Below the pieces are notes generated by a model that worked only from the letters and a program-made list of their open reading frames with translations, made no database searches and had not been told where the DNA came from. A stretch of DNA of 64,000 bases from Caulobacter sp. RHG1. Lineage in GTDB: Bacteria > Pseudomonadota > Alphaproteobacteria > Caulobacterales > Caulobacteraceae. This document shows positions 35,983 to 44,575 of this stretch, one piece after another (position 1 is the stretch's first letter; the number at the start of each line of letters is the position of its first letter). The translations under genes were made by a program, and so were the position numbers. The stretch spans positions 124,001 through 188,000 of the forward strand of contig NZ_SMZP01000006.1 of assembly GCF_013181195.1 (NCBI RefSeq), in the 5' to 3' direction.

Positions 35983-36623
35983 GCCGTCATCCGCTCCAGA
36001 GCCGAGCGGTCCTGCAGCACCACGTGGCGGACGGTCGGCAGGGCGATCAGGCCCTCGTCCTGCAGGCTGGTCAGGGTGCGCGACACCGTTTCGATGGTCA
36101 GGCCCAGATAGTCGGCCATGTCCTGGCGGCTCATCGGCACGTCCAGCTCGGCCTTGGCGTGGGTGCGTTCGGCGATGTCCAGCAGCAGGCCGGCGACGCG
36201 TTCGCAAGCCGAGCGACGGCCCAGCATCAGCACGTGGTCCTGGCTGCGCTGCAGGCCCTCGGCCGTCAGGCGGAAGATGGCGCGGGCCGCATCGCCGCGC
36301 TGGGCGGCCAGGTCGCTGAGGGCGCCGCGGCGGATCATCCGCACGGTGGTGTCGGCCATGGCCTCGGCCGTCACGCGATGGACGTCGCTCAGCTCCAGGC
36401 CGAAATGGTCGCCGGCGAAGTGGAACTCGTCGATCTGGCGGCGGCCGTCGCGCAGGATGCGGTAGGTGCGCACTGCGCCCGAGACCACTTGGTAGACGTA
36501 GTCGGCCGCCTCGCCCTCGCCGAAGATCTCTTCGTCGCGGACGAAGCGCGGGCAGGCGCCGCCGAAGACGGCGTCGAGGCCGAAGGCCGGTTGAGCGGTG
36601 GCGGTGCGGATCGGAGACAACAT
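35979..36623 (-). CDS. fixK: Crp/Fnr-family regulator FixK
   Basis: The 214-residue regulator has a cyclic-nucleotide-binding-like domain (FGEGEAADYVYQVVSGAVRTYRIL) and a helix-turn-helix (MSRQDMADYLGLTIETVSRTL). The ETVSR recognition helix fits binding to TTGAT half-sites, and such sites occur three times nearby. It lacks the N-terminal Cys cluster of Fnr, as FixK proteins do. In Caulobacter FixJ-P activates fixK under low oxygen, and FixK then turns on terminal oxidases and fixT. It is divergent from fixT. Confidence 0.9.
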   Translation of the reverse strand: MLSPIRTATAQPAFGLDAVFGGACPRFVRDEEIFGEGEAADYVYQVVSGAVRTYRILRDGRRQIDEFHFAGDHFGLELSDVHRVTAEAMADTTVRMIRRGALSDLAAQRGDAARAIFRLTAEGLQRSQDHVLMLGRRSACERVAGLLLDIAERTHAKAELDVPMSRQDMADYLGLTIETVSRTLTSLQDEGLIALPTVRHVVLQDRSALERMTA

Positions 36624-36745
36624 GGAAACCCCCTGTGACCATGCGGTTATTGCGCCAAAGCAAATGCCGCGAAATTCGGGAGGCTCCCCTAGGGAGGCTA
36701 CCGCTAAGGGAAACCCCTTAGTGGCGCGTCCTGACCCCCTCCGGT

Positions 36746-36759
36746 TTGATCCGGATCAA
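36746..36759. promoter_or_regulatory. FixK/FNR box between fixK and fixT
   Basis: TTGATCCGGATCAA is a perfect match to TTGAT-N4-ATCAA and is fully palindromic. Its centre (36752.5) is 42 bp from an ATG at 36795 inside the fixT frame and 129 bp from the fixK start. Confidence 0.85.
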
Positions 36760-36785
36760 GGCGTGCGGCGACATGCTGGCGAAAC

Positions 36786-37160
36786 ATGCACCCCATGTGC
36801 GACCGGTCCGTCCCGTCGGACGGCGATGCGGTCCGTCCCCTGATCCTGCTGCTGGTGGATGACGAACCTCTGCGTGAGGCGCTGAAGTTCTCGCTGGAGA
36901 CCGACGGCTATGCGGTCAATGCGCCCGACTGCGTCGACGCCTGTGCGGCCTGTGTCGAGTGCCGGGCGGCGGCCTGTGTGGTCATCGACGATGGCTTGAG
37001 CCCCCTGCCGCCGCCCGCCGCGGGGCGGCCGACGATCGTGCTGACGGGGGATCCCGAGCGGCTGGTTCGTCGCGGCGTGGTCGGGGTGACCGTGGTGGAA
37101 AAGCCGCTGCTGGACGATGCGCTGGCCAGGGAGCTGTCGCATTTGGTGGCGCGGGGCTAG
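36786..37160 (+). CDS. fixT: FixT, Cys-rich receiver-like inhibitor of FixL
   Basis: The 124-residue protein is a receiver-like domain (LILLLVDDEPLREALKF) without a usual phospho-acceptor. It has five Cys in a short stretch (residues 49, 53, 56, 59 and 64), plus Cys5. Caulobacter FixT binds a [4Fe-4S] cluster through such Cys residues and inhibits FixL, so that it reports oxygen and iron state. The gene is divergent from fixK and beside a perfect FixK box. ATG 36786 is given, but ATG 36795 would lie 42 bp from the box centre and could be a leaderless start. Confidence 0.85.
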   Translation: MHPMCDRSVPSDGDAVRPLILLLVDDEPLREALKFSLETDGYAVNAPDCVDACAACVECRAAACVVIDDGLSPLPPPAAGRPTIVLTGDPERLVRRGVVGVTVVEKPLLDDALARELSHLVARG

Positions 37161-37161
37161 C

Positions 37162-37284
37162 AGCGCCCCCTCCGGCCCTTTGGGCCACCTCCCCCGCTTC
37201 GCAGGGGAGGAGAGACGGCTTTCCTCACCCGTGAAACGGGGGAGGTGGATCGATGCGGACACGTATCGAGACGGAGGGGGCGCT
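37162..37284. repeat. Nested inverted intergenic repeat between fixT and fixJ
   Basis: Outer arms AGCGCCCCCTCCG (37162-37174) and its exact complement (37272-37284) enclose inner arms CCACCTCCCCCG (37185-37196) and its complement (37236-37247). The sequence fills the gap between the convergent genes and shares GCCCCCTCCG/AGGTGGGGGC-type blocks with repeats at 50586 and 55238. Confidence 0.7.
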
Positions 37285-37296
37285 TGGCCCCGTCCC

Positions 37297-37908
37297 TCAA
37301 TCCCCCCGCGCGGATAACGTCATCCGCACCAGCGCCGCCAGATTGTCCGCCTGCATCTTGGTCATGAGCTTGGCGCGATAGATCTCGACGGTGCGTGGGC
37401 TGATGCCCAGTTCGCGAGCGATGACCTTGTTGGCGTGGCCGGCGACGACGCCGTCCAACACCTGGCGCTCGCGCTCGGACAGGGTCTCGATGCGCTTGAG
37501 GGTGGCGGTCTGGTCGTTGGACGCCGGCGCGACCTCGATCGACTTGAAGGCCCGACCCAGAGCGTCGAGCATCCGCGATTCCGAGAACGGCTTCTCGATG
37601 AAGTCCACGACCCCCGAGCGCATGGCCTCGACGGCCATCGGGATGTCGCCATGGCCCGTGATCATCACGATCGGCATCTTGACCTTCAGCGCGCCCAGCC
37701 GGGCGACCAGCTCCTGGCCGCTCATTTCGGGCATGCGCACGTCGGTGATGATCACGCCCGGGGAAGCGTTGGCCAGGGCCTCGAGAAAGGCCGGAGCGCT
37801 GGCGTAGGACACGACCTCGAAATCGGCCGACTCCAGCAGGAAAGCCAGGGACTCGCGGGCGCTCTCATCGTCGTCGACCACGTGGACGACCTGTGTCGCG
37901 TCACTCAT
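37297..37908 (-). CDS. fixJ: Response regulator FixJ
   Basis: The 203-residue protein has a receiver domain with the DDD pocket, Asp56 (IITDVRMPEMSG), Thr in MITGHGDIPMAVEAM and Lys in IEKPFSE. A LuxR-type helix-turn-helix follows (LSERERQVLDGVVAGHANKVIARELGISPRTVEIYRAKLMTKM). FixL phosphorylates it under low oxygen and it then activates fixK. ATG 37908 has AGGAGA 6 nt upstream. It overlaps the fixL stop by 8 nt. Confidence 0.93.
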   Translation of the reverse strand: MSDATQVVHVVDDDESARESLAFLLESADFEVVSYASAPAFLEALANASPGVIITDVRMPEMSGQELVARLGALKVKMPIVMITGHGDIPMAVEAMRSGVVDFIEKPFSESRMLDALGRAFKSIEVAPASNDQTATLKRIETLSERERQVLDGVVAGHANKVIARELGISPRTVEIYRAKLMTKMQADNLAALVRMTLSARGD

Positions 37909-39388
37909 CGGCTGTCTCCTCATGCTCTTCGAACTGCCCGGCCGGCGGCAGGGTAAAGTGGAACAGGGCGCCGCCGCCCGGATTGGCCTCGGCCCAGATC
38001 CGGCCGCCATGGGCCTCGATGATCGAGCGCGAGATGGAAAGGCCGACCCCCATGCCCTGCGGCTTGGTGGTCATGAACGGCTGGAACAGGCGCTCCAGGA
38101 TCTCGTCGGCGATGCCGGGACCCTTGTCGGCGACGGTGACCCGCGACCAGCCCTCGTCGGTCAGGGCGGTGCTGATCAGAAGGCCGCGCTTGCGGGGCTC
38201 CTCGGACTGCATGGCGTCGATGCCGTTGCGGATCAGGTTCAGCAGCACCTGCTGCACCTGAACACGGTCGGCATAGACCGCGTCGGCCTGGGGCGCGAGG
38301 TTCAGGCGCACGTCGACCTGACGCTCCTTCTCGCCGATGAGGGCCAGGGCGCTGGCTTCCTCGATCAGCTTGGACAGGCTCTCGACGGCGCGCTCGCTGG
38401 CCCCGCGGCGGACGAAGTCGCGCATGCGGTGGATGACCTCGCCGGCCCGCAGCGCCTGGGCGGCGGCGCGGTCGATGGCGTCGCGGATCTTGACCTGGTC
38501 GGCCTCGCGGCCGCGGTCCATCAGGCGGCGCGAGCCGGTCAGCAGGTTGGCGATGGCCGACAGGGGCTGGTTCAGCTCGTGGGCCAGGGTCGAGGCCATC
38601 TCGCCCATGGCGGTCAGGCGCGAGACGTGGACCAGCTCGTTCTGCAGCTCCTGCAGGCGGGTCTCGGTCTCCTGCGTCTCGGTCAGGTCGCGGACGAAGC
38701 CGGTATAGGAAGGGACGGGGCCCTTGGTCTCGCCGACCGCCAGCTCCATGGGAAAGGTCGTGCCGTCCTTGCGGGCCCCGACCACGACGCGGCCGGCGCC
38801 GATGATCCGCTTGTCGCCGGTGCGGTGATAGCGCTGGATGTAGCCGTCGTGGGCAGAGCGGTAGGGCTCGGGCATCAGCATCTCGACGTTGCGGCCGACG
38901 ACTTCCTTGGCCGTCCAGCCGAACATCCGCTCGGCGGCGGGGCTGAACGAGGTCATGATCCCGGCGCGGTCGATGACCACCACGCCGTCGGGCACGGTGT
39001 CGAGGATCGAGCGCAGGTGGTCGTTGATCGAGGCCGCCCGCCGCCGCGCGGCATGGAACCAGCCGCCGCCGATGGCCATGCCGAAGCCGACCGACAGGAA
39101 GATCGCCGCCGACAGGCCGCTGACCAGGTCGAACGGGATGTCGCGCGTCACCCACCACACCGTTCCCCAGGCGAAGGTCGTGGCGAAGATGCCGGGACCC
39201 AGACCCCCCAAGGCCGCGGCGATCAGCACCGCGGGCACGAACAGCAGGAACGAGGAGGGGGCGGTGAAGGCCTCGGGCAGGTACAGGCGCGCGGTCGCCG
39301 TCGCCATCACCGCCGCGAAGGCGGCCAGGTACGCGGTCGGATGCGGATCGCTGTAAAGGGTCGAGGACAGGCCCCGGGTAGGCGTCAT
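37901..39388 (-). CDS. fixL: Oxygen-sensing haem histidine kinase FixL
   Basis: The 495-residue kinase has about four N-terminal TM segments (residues 18-110). A haem PAS domain follows, with the proximal His180 in PYRSAHDGYIQRY and Arg200 in the IIGAGR loop. Next come the kinase His270 in MASTLAHELNQPLSAI and an ATPase domain (LIRNGIDAMQ, DKGPGI, GMGVGLSISRSI). Oxygen on the haem turns the kinase off. The PAS sequence closely follows that of rhizobial FixL. A TTGAC-N4-GTCAA box lies 63-76 bp upstream of the start. Confidence 0.94.
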   Translation of the reverse strand: MTPTRGLSSTLYSDPHPTAYLAAFAAVMATATARLYLPEAFTAPSSFLLFVPAVLIAAALGGLGPGIFATTFAWGTVWWVTRDIPFDLVSGLSAAIFLSVGFGMAIGGGWFHAARRRAASINDHLRSILDTVPDGVVVIDRAGIMTSFSPAAERMFGWTAKEVVGRNVEMLMPEPYRSAHDGYIQRYHRTGDKRIIGAGRVVVGARKDGTTFPMELAVGETKGPVPSYTGFVRDLTETQETETRLQELQNELVHVSRLTAMGEMASTLAHELNQPLSAIANLLTGSRRLMDRGREADQVKIRDAIDRAAAQALRAGEVIHRMRDFVRRGASERAVESLSKLIEEASALALIGEKERQVDVRLNLAPQADAVYADRVQVQQVLLNLIRNGIDAMQSEEPRKRGLLISTALTDEGWSRVTVADKGPGIADEILERLFQPFMTTKPQGMGVGLSISRSIIEAHGGRIWAEANPGGGALFHFTLPPAGQFEEHEETADE

Positions 39389-39450
39389 CGGCGGGGCGAC
39401 TCCAGCAGAACCTCGTGGGAGGGACTTGGGGCCTTTATAGCCGGGCGCAA

Positions 39451-39464
39451 TTGACGAAGGTCAA
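39451..39464. promoter_or_regulatory. FixK/FNR-type box between fixL and a 33-residue membrane protein gene
   Basis: TTGACGAAGGTCAA is a palindromic variant (TTGAC-N4-GTCAA) of the FixK box. Its centre predicts start sites near 39416 for fixL and near 39499 for the small rightward gene if it acts as a class II site. Confidence 0.65.
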
Positions 39465-39519
39465 GGCGGGGAAGAGATCGCGGGAACACTGTCGGGTCTT
39501 CAAGCAATGGAGACGTTTC

Positions 39520-39621
39520 ATGACTGGCGGTCAAACGGCATATCTCGGACTGGTGATCGCGGCCTTCTCGGCCTTTATCGTGGTCCTGTTCGTCACCCAC
39601 ATCCGGGTGAACCTGAAATAG
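39520..39621 (+). CDS. 33-residue single-pass membrane protein
   Basis: The product has one TM helix (YLGLVIAAFSAFIVVLFVTHI) with a short polar N terminus and a basic tail (RVNLK), so the C terminus is probably cytoplasmic. GGAG lies 7 nt before the ATG, a FixK-type box about 60 bp upstream, and a strong terminator 24 bp after the stop. It sits between fixL and cydDC. A role in the low-oxygen membrane, perhaps as an oxidase-associated small subunit, is inferred from position. Confidence 0.65.
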   Translation: MTGGQTAYLGLVIAAFSAFIVVLFVTHIRVNLK

Positions 39622-39628
39622 CGCGTCC

Positions 39629-41206
39629 TCATGACGTGGAAACCAGGCCCGGCGGCCAGATCGCCGGGCCTTTTTCTTGCGCGCTCATCGCCAGGACGCG
39701 GTCGCAGATCGCGGCGGGAGCGGGGCGGTGGCTGATCAAGACGAGGCCCTGACCGGTGCGGTCCAGGCGTTGCTCCAGGCGCTCGACGACGCGGGCCTCG
39801 GTGACGGGGTCCAAGCCCTCGGTCGGCTCGTCCAGCAGCAACCAGGCGGCGTCGCGCAGATAGGCGCGGGCCAGGGCCAGGCGACGGCGCTCGCCGCCCG
39901 ACAGCCGCTCGCCATCGTCGCCCAGGAAGGCCGACAGGCCGCCAGGCGCGGCGCGCACGCGGTCGGCCAGGGCGGCGTCTTCCAGCACGGCCCAAAGTTG
40001 GTCATCGGTCGCGCTCGGGGCGGCCAGGCGCAGGTTGTCGCGCACCGTGCCGGCGATCAGGCCGGCGTCCTGCGGCAGCCAGGCGAACAGGCTGCGGGCG
40101 ACGGCCGAGCCCTCGCCGCGCAGGCCCAGCAGGGTCTCGACGGCGGTGGTCTTGCCACAGCCGGACGGACCGACAACGGCCAGGCGCTCGCCGGACCGTA
40201 GGGCCTGGCCCAGCAAGGTAGGAGCGGCGGCGGGCGTGCTCGCCGACTGCGGGCGATGCTGCAGGATGGCGTCCAGGCGCTTGTGGGCCTCGCCGGCGGC
40301 GCCGTCCTGGTCGAGCGCGGCGGCCAGTCCGGCCAGGACCTCGATGCTCATCGCGGCGGCCAAGCCGGCGAGAGCGGCCAACGGCGCGCCGGCCGGGATG
40401 GCGGCGGCCATGGCGGCAGCGACCGTCACGCCGGTGATGGCCGCCTGGCTGGCGGCGATCAGGCCCTGGGCGCGAGCCGCGGCCAAGCGGGCGTCCTCCA
40501 GGTCGGTCGCACGGGCGTTCAGGGTCTCGCCGGCCCAGGCCTCCAGGCCGTAGGCGCGCAGCTCAGCCGACGCGGCGACCAGGCTGGCGGTGGTCTCCTT
40601 CAGCGCGCCTATCCGGCTCTGGACCGCCGCGCGGGCGGGGGCCGAGCGGCGGCGGGCGATGGCGCGGGCGGCCAGCATGGCGCCGGTCGCGCCGCTGAGG
40701 ATCGCCAGCGCCGGCAGCCAGCCGGCCAGCACCGCCATGGCGACGGCGGCCGACAGGCCCGCGCCGGCGCTCCACGGCGCGGACAGGCGCACGAAGCGGG
40801 TCTCGACGGCGTCGACATCCTGCACCAGCCGGGCCGAGGCCTCGCCACGCGACATCGTCAGCGACTGGGACGGCGGGGCGGCGGCCAGGCTCTCGAACAC
40901 GGCCGGACGAATGGCGGCCAGGGCCCGCAGGGCGGCGGTGTGGCCCGCCAGCCGCTCGCCGTAGCGGGCGGCGGTGCGCAGGATGGCCAGCAGGCGGATC
41001 ATGGCGCTGGGGATCAGCACATTGAAGGTATGGGCGACGGCCAGGCCCGCTGCGCCCGCGGCGGCGCTGGCCACGATGAACCAGCCGGACAGACCCAGCA
41101 GGATGGTCGAAGCCGCCCCGACCACGACGGCGCTTAGCACCGCCAGTGCCAGGGCCTCGGCGCGTTCGCGCCGCTGGGCGCGGATCAGCTCTTCCAACGG
41201 GCTCAT
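39629..41206 (-). CDS. cydC: CydC subunit of the cytochrome bd assembly ABC transporter
   Basis: The 525-residue half-transporter has an ABC membrane domain (residues 15-300) and an ATPase domain with Walker A GPSGCGKTT, signature LSGGERRRL and Walker B WLLLDEPTEG. With CydD it exports glutathione or cysteine (or handles haem) so that cytochrome bd matures. The ATG overlaps the cydD stop as ATGA. The rightward terminator of the 33-residue gene lies within its last codons. Confidence 0.9.
   Translation of the reverse strand: MSPLEELIRAQRRERAEALALAVLSAVVVGAASTILLGLSGWFIVASAAAGAAGLAVAHTFNVLIPSAMIRLLAILRTAARYGERLAGHTAALRALAAIRPAVFESLAAAPPSQSLTMSRGEASARLVQDVDAVETRFVRLSAPWSAGAGLSAAVAMAVLAGWLPALAILSGATGAMLAARAIARRRSAPARAAVQSRIGALKETTASLVAASAELRAYGLEAWAGETLNARATDLEDARLAAARAQGLIAASQAAITGVTVAAAMAAAIPAGAPLAALAGLAAAMSIEVLAGLAAALDQDGAAGEAHKRLDAILQHRPQSASTPAAAPTLLGQALRSGERLAVVGPSGCGKTTAVETLLGLRGEGSAVARSLFAWLPQDAGLIAGTVRDNLRLAAPSATDDQLWAVLEDAALADRVRAAPGGLSAFLGDDGERLSGGERRRLALARAYLRDAAWLLLDEPTEGLDPVTEARVVERLEQRLDRTGQGLVLISHRPAPAAICDRVLAMSAQEKGPAIWPPGLVSTS
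39645..39675 (+). terminator. Rho-independent terminator of the 33-residue gene
   Basis: AGGCCCGGCG (39645-39654) pairs with CGCCGGGCCT (39662-39671) and is followed by T residues to 39675. It overlaps the 3' coding end of the convergent cydC. Confidence 0.85.
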
Positions 41207-42903
41207 AGGCGCACGACCTTGTCGGCGAGGGCCGCCACGGCTTCGGAATGGGTGGCGATCAGGGTGGTGCGGCCGCGGGCAGCGGCGCGGATGGCGCCCA
41301 GCAGTTGGGTCTCGCTGGCGAGTTCCAGATTGGCGGTCGGCTCGTCCAGCAGCAGGATCGGGGCGGGTTTGAGCAGGGCGCGGGCCAGGGACAGGCGCCG
41401 GCGCTCGCCGCCGGACAGGCCGCTGCCGCGCTCGTCGAGCACGAAGTCGAGGCCGCCGGGGCGGTCGAGGATCAGGCCGACGGCCTGGGCGGCGGCCTCG
41501 ATCTCGGCGCGGGGGGCGTCGCGGCGGGAGAGGGCGATGTTGTCGGCGATGGAGGCGGGCAGGATCAGCGGCGACTGGCCGGCCCAGGCGATGTCGGCCG
41601 CCAGGTTCGCGCGGACCTCGCCGTCGGCCAGGATCGCGCCCTCGGTCAGGGGGGCGAGGTCCAGCAGCAGGTTCAGCAGCGAGCTCTTGCCTGCGCCGCT
41701 GGCCCCGACCAGGGCGATGATGGCGCCGGCGGGAACGGTGAGGTCGAACTTCGACAGGGCCGGCATGTCGGCGTCGGGATAGCGGATCGTGACGCCGTCG
41801 AACTGGATCGTTGGCGCCTTGGCCAGCGGCGCGACGGCGGGCTTGGCCGGGGGCGCTTCGAAGGCGACGAGCCGCGCGGCGGCGGCCTCGGCGGCCTGGC
41901 GGTCGTGATAGGCGGCGGCCAGGCGGCGCATCGGCGCGTAGACTTCCGGCGCCAGGGCCAGGACGAAGAAGGCGCGTTTCAGGTCCAGCGTCTCGGGGAC
42001 CGGGAAGGGCAGCAGGCGCAGCAGGTTGAAGCCGCAGTAGACTGCGACCAGGGCCACCGACAGGGCGGCGAAGAACTCTAGCGCCGCCGAGGAGATGAAG
42101 GCCACGCGCAGCACGCGGATGGTGCGTTCGGCCAGTTCCGAGGCTGAGCGGCCCAGGGCCTTGGTCGTCGTCCCCTCGGCCTGGAAGGCCAGCACCACCG
42201 GCAGGGCGCGGACGCGGTCGAGGAACAGGCCCGACAGGCGCTCCAGGGCCTGGAACTGAGCGCGGGCCTCGGCGGCGGCGGCCGTGCCGGCGAAGATCAT
42301 GGCGATGATGAAGGGAATGAGCGTAGCCAGCATGATCGCCGCCGCGATCGGGCTGGCGAAGGCGGCGGCAGCGATCAGCACCAGCGGCAGGACGGCGGCG
42401 GCCAGCTTGGTCGGCAGGAAGCGCGCGAACAGGCCGTCCAGGGCCTCGACCCCTTCGACGAGGGCGGTGAGCGCTTGGCCGGCCGAACGACGCGGACCGC
42501 CGAACACCGAGCGGGCCAGGTCCACCCGCAGGCTGGCCTTGGCCTGAGCGGCGGCGCGGGCCCCGGCCTCTGCCCCGACATAGGTGAGCAGGGCGCGAAA
42601 GAGACAGGCGACGATGACCAGCAGCAGCCAGCCGGCGATCGTCACTGGACCTCTGTGCGAAGCAACGGCGTCGACCGAGAAGGCCAGGCCCGCGGCGAAG
42701 GCGACGGCGGCCAAGCCGTCCAGCAGACCGGCGGCGCGGGCTCGGCCCATGGCCGATCCGCCGCCGCTCCGCGACAGGCGCGCCAGCCATGCCTTGCCCG
42801 GTTCTTGGGCCCTTTCTGGGGCCTTCGCGGGCTTGGCGGGGGAGCGGTCAAACTGGGCTATGCGGGCCGTCATGGGTTGAGTGTAGGCTGTGTCGGTCAT
42901 CAT
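41203..42903 (-). CDS. cydD: CydD subunit of the cytochrome bd assembly ABC transporter
   Basis: The 566-residue half-transporter has an ABC membrane domain (about residues 55-330, including LARSVFGGPRRSAGQALTALVEGVEALD, typical of CydD) and an ATPase with Walker A GASGAGKSS, signature LSGGERRRL and Walker B ILLLDEPTAN. ATG 42903 is listed. The FixK box is only 4 bp upstream of it, so ATG 42873, 41 bp from the box centre, is a better fit as a leaderless start and would shorten the protein by 10 residues. Confidence 0.9.
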   Translation of the reverse strand: MMTDTAYTQPMTARIAQFDRSPAKPAKAPERAQEPGKAWLARLSRSGGGSAMGRARAAGLLDGLAAVAFAAGLAFSVDAVASHRGPVTIAGWLLLVIVACLFRALLTYVGAEAGARAAAQAKASLRVDLARSVFGGPRRSAGQALTALVEGVEALDGLFARFLPTKLAAAVLPLVLIAAAAFASPIAAAIMLATLIPFIIAMIFAGTAAAAEARAQFQALERLSGLFLDRVRALPVVLAFQAEGTTTKALGRSASELAERTIRVLRVAFISSAALEFFAALSVALVAVYCGFNLLRLLPFPVPETLDLKRAFFVLALAPEVYAPMRRLAAAYHDRQAAEAAAARLVAFEAPPAKPAVAPLAKAPTIQFDGVTIRYPDADMPALSKFDLTVPAGAIIALVGASGAGKSSLLNLLLDLAPLTEGAILADGEVRANLAADIAWAGQSPLILPASIADNIALSRRDAPRAEIEAAAQAVGLILDRPGGLDFVLDERGSGLSGGERRRLSLARALLKPAPILLLDEPTANLELASETQLLGAIRAAARGRTTLIATHSEAVAALADKVVRL

Positions 42904-42906
42904 TCC

Positions 42907-42920
42907 TTGATCGGAATCAA
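42907..42920. promoter_or_regulatory. FixK/FNR box between cydD and cydA
   Basis: TTGATCGGAATCAA matches TTGAT-N4-ATCAA exactly. It lies in the divergent cydDC/cydABX promoter with its centre 82 bp before the cydA ATG, giving a predicted start near 42955 and a leader of about 40 nt. Confidence 0.88.
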
Positions 42921-42995
42921 GGTTTCGAGGGGGTAGTCGATCTAGGGCTTGGCTCTGGCTCGGCGCGTTCCTCGCCGTTCGTCACGGAGTAGCCC

Positions 42996-44561
42996 ATGGA
43001 TCCCGCGGTCATCGACCTGTCGCGATTGCAGTTCGCGCTCACGGCTCTGTATCACTTCCTGTTCGTGCCCCTGACGATCGGGCTGTCGTTCCTGCTGGTC
43101 ATCATGGAGAGCATCTATGTGATGACCAAGCGCCCGATCTGGCGCACGGTCACGCGGTTCTGGGGCGTGCTGTTCGGCATCAACTTCGCCCTCGGCGTGG
43201 CCACCGGTATCACCATGGAATTCCAGTTCGGCATGAACTGGTCCTACTATTCGCACTATGTCGGCGACATCTTCGGCGCCCCGCTGGCGATCGAAGGGCT
43301 GATGGCCTTCTTCCTGGAGGCCACCTTCGTCGGGCTGATGTTCTTCGGCTGGGACAAGCTGTCCCGCGTCGGCCACCTGGGCGTGACCTTCCTGGTCGCC
43401 ATCGGCACCAACTTCTCGGCGCTGTGGATCCTGGTCGCCAATGGCTGGATGCAGAACCCGATGGGCGCGGCCTTCAACCCCGACACCATGCGCATGGAGG
43501 TGACCAGCTTCCGCGACGTGCTGTTCAACCCCGTGGCCCAGGCCAAGTTCGTGCACACGGTCAGCGCCGGCTATGTCATCGCCTCGGTGTTCGTGCTGGG
43601 GATCTCGGCCTGGTACCTCCTGAAGGGCAAGCACATCGGCGTCGCCAAGCGGTCGATGACCGTGGCCGCCGCCTTCGGCCTGGCCTCGTCGCTGTCGGTC
43701 GTCGTGCTGGGCGACGAGAGCGGCTACGCCCTCACCGACAACCAGAAAATGAAGCTCGCGGCCCTGGAGGCCATGTGGGAGACCGAGCCCGCCCCGGCCG
43801 GCCTGACCGCCTTCGGCATCCCCAGCCTGGCCGACCGCAAGACCCATCACGAGGTCAAGATCCCCTATGTGCTGGGCCTGATCGCCACCCGCAGCATCGA
43901 CAAGCCCGTGGAGGGCATCTTCCAGCTGGTCGCCAAGGCCGAGGATCGCATCGAGAGCGGCATCGTGGCCTATGGCGCGGTCGAGCATCTGAAGGCCAAT
44001 CCCAATGACCTGGCCGTGCGGGCGATCTTCGAGACGCACCGCCGCGACCTGGGCTACGGCCTGCTGCTCAAGCGCTACGTCAAGGATCCGCGTCAGGCGA
44101 CGCCCGAGCTGATCAAGAAGGCCGCCTGGGACACCGTGCCCAACGTGCCGGTGATGTTCTGGGCGTTCCGGATCATGGCGGGCATCGGCCTGCTGATGAT
44201 CGCCCTGTTCGCCACCGCCTTCGTGCTGGTCACGCTGCGCAAGCATGACACCAAGTGGTTCCTGATCTTGGCCGTCGCCGCCTTGCCGCTGCCGTGGATC
44301 TCGACCGAACTGGGCTGGGTGCTGGCCGAGGTCGGGCGTCAGCCCTGGGCGGTCGAGGGCGTGCTGCCGACCTTCCTGGGGGCCTCCAGCCTTTCCGTTC
44401 CGCAGCTGCTGACCAGCATCGCGGTGTTCACCCTGCTGTACGGCGCGCTGGCCGTGGTCGAGGTCGGCCTGATCCTGCGCGCCATCAAGAAAGGCCCGTT
44501 CGCTCAGCACGACCCCGTCCCGGACGGCGAGCCGTCCGAGCCCGAAACGGCCGCGGCCTAG
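42996..44561 (+). CDS. cydA: Cytochrome bd-type quinol oxidase subunit I
   Basis: The 521-residue subunit has nine or so TM helices. Expected haem ligands are visible: His20 in TALYHFLFVP, His187 in AKFVHTVSAGY and Met in VPVMFWAFRIMAG. Also present are the GRQPWAVEG-type block (EVGRQPWAVEGVLPT) and the acidic pair Glu100/Glu108. The Q-loop is short, so this may be of the CIO or short-Q-loop class. It reduces oxygen to water with high affinity using quinol. A FixK box lies upstream. Confidence 0.95.
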   Translation: MDPAVIDLSRLQFALTALYHFLFVPLTIGLSFLLVIMESIYVMTKRPIWRTVTRFWGVLFGINFALGVATGITMEFQFGMNWSYYSHYVGDIFGAPLAIEGLMAFFLEATFVGLMFFGWDKLSRVGHLGVTFLVAIGTNFSALWILVANGWMQNPMGAAFNPDTMRMEVTSFRDVLFNPVAQAKFVHTVSAGYVIASVFVLGISAWYLLKGKHIGVAKRSMTVAAAFGLASSLSVVVLGDESGYALTDNQKMKLAALEAMWETEPAPAGLTAFGIPSLADRKTHHEVKIPYVLGLIATRSIDKPVEGIFQLVAKAEDRIESGIVAYGAVEHLKANPNDLAVRAIFETHRRDLGYGLLLKRYVKDPRQATPELIKKAAWDTVPNVPVMFWAFRIMAGIGLLMIALFATAFVLVTLRKHDTKWFLILAVAALPLPWISTELGWVLAEVGRQPWAVEGVLPTFLGASSLSVPQLLTSIAVFTLLYGALAVVEVGLILRAIKKGPFAQHDPVPDGEPSEPETAAA

Positions 44562-44575
44562 AGGAGATCACAGTC

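Noticed and set aside
37162..37284. CRISPR-like repeat
   Set aside because: The block is one nested inverted repeat, not spaced direct repeats.
39629..42790. A 1053-codon frame spanning cydC and part of cydD
   Set aside because: Only the cydC part is real; upstream of 41206 it is an out-of-frame shadow of cydD, which is a complete gene in another frame.
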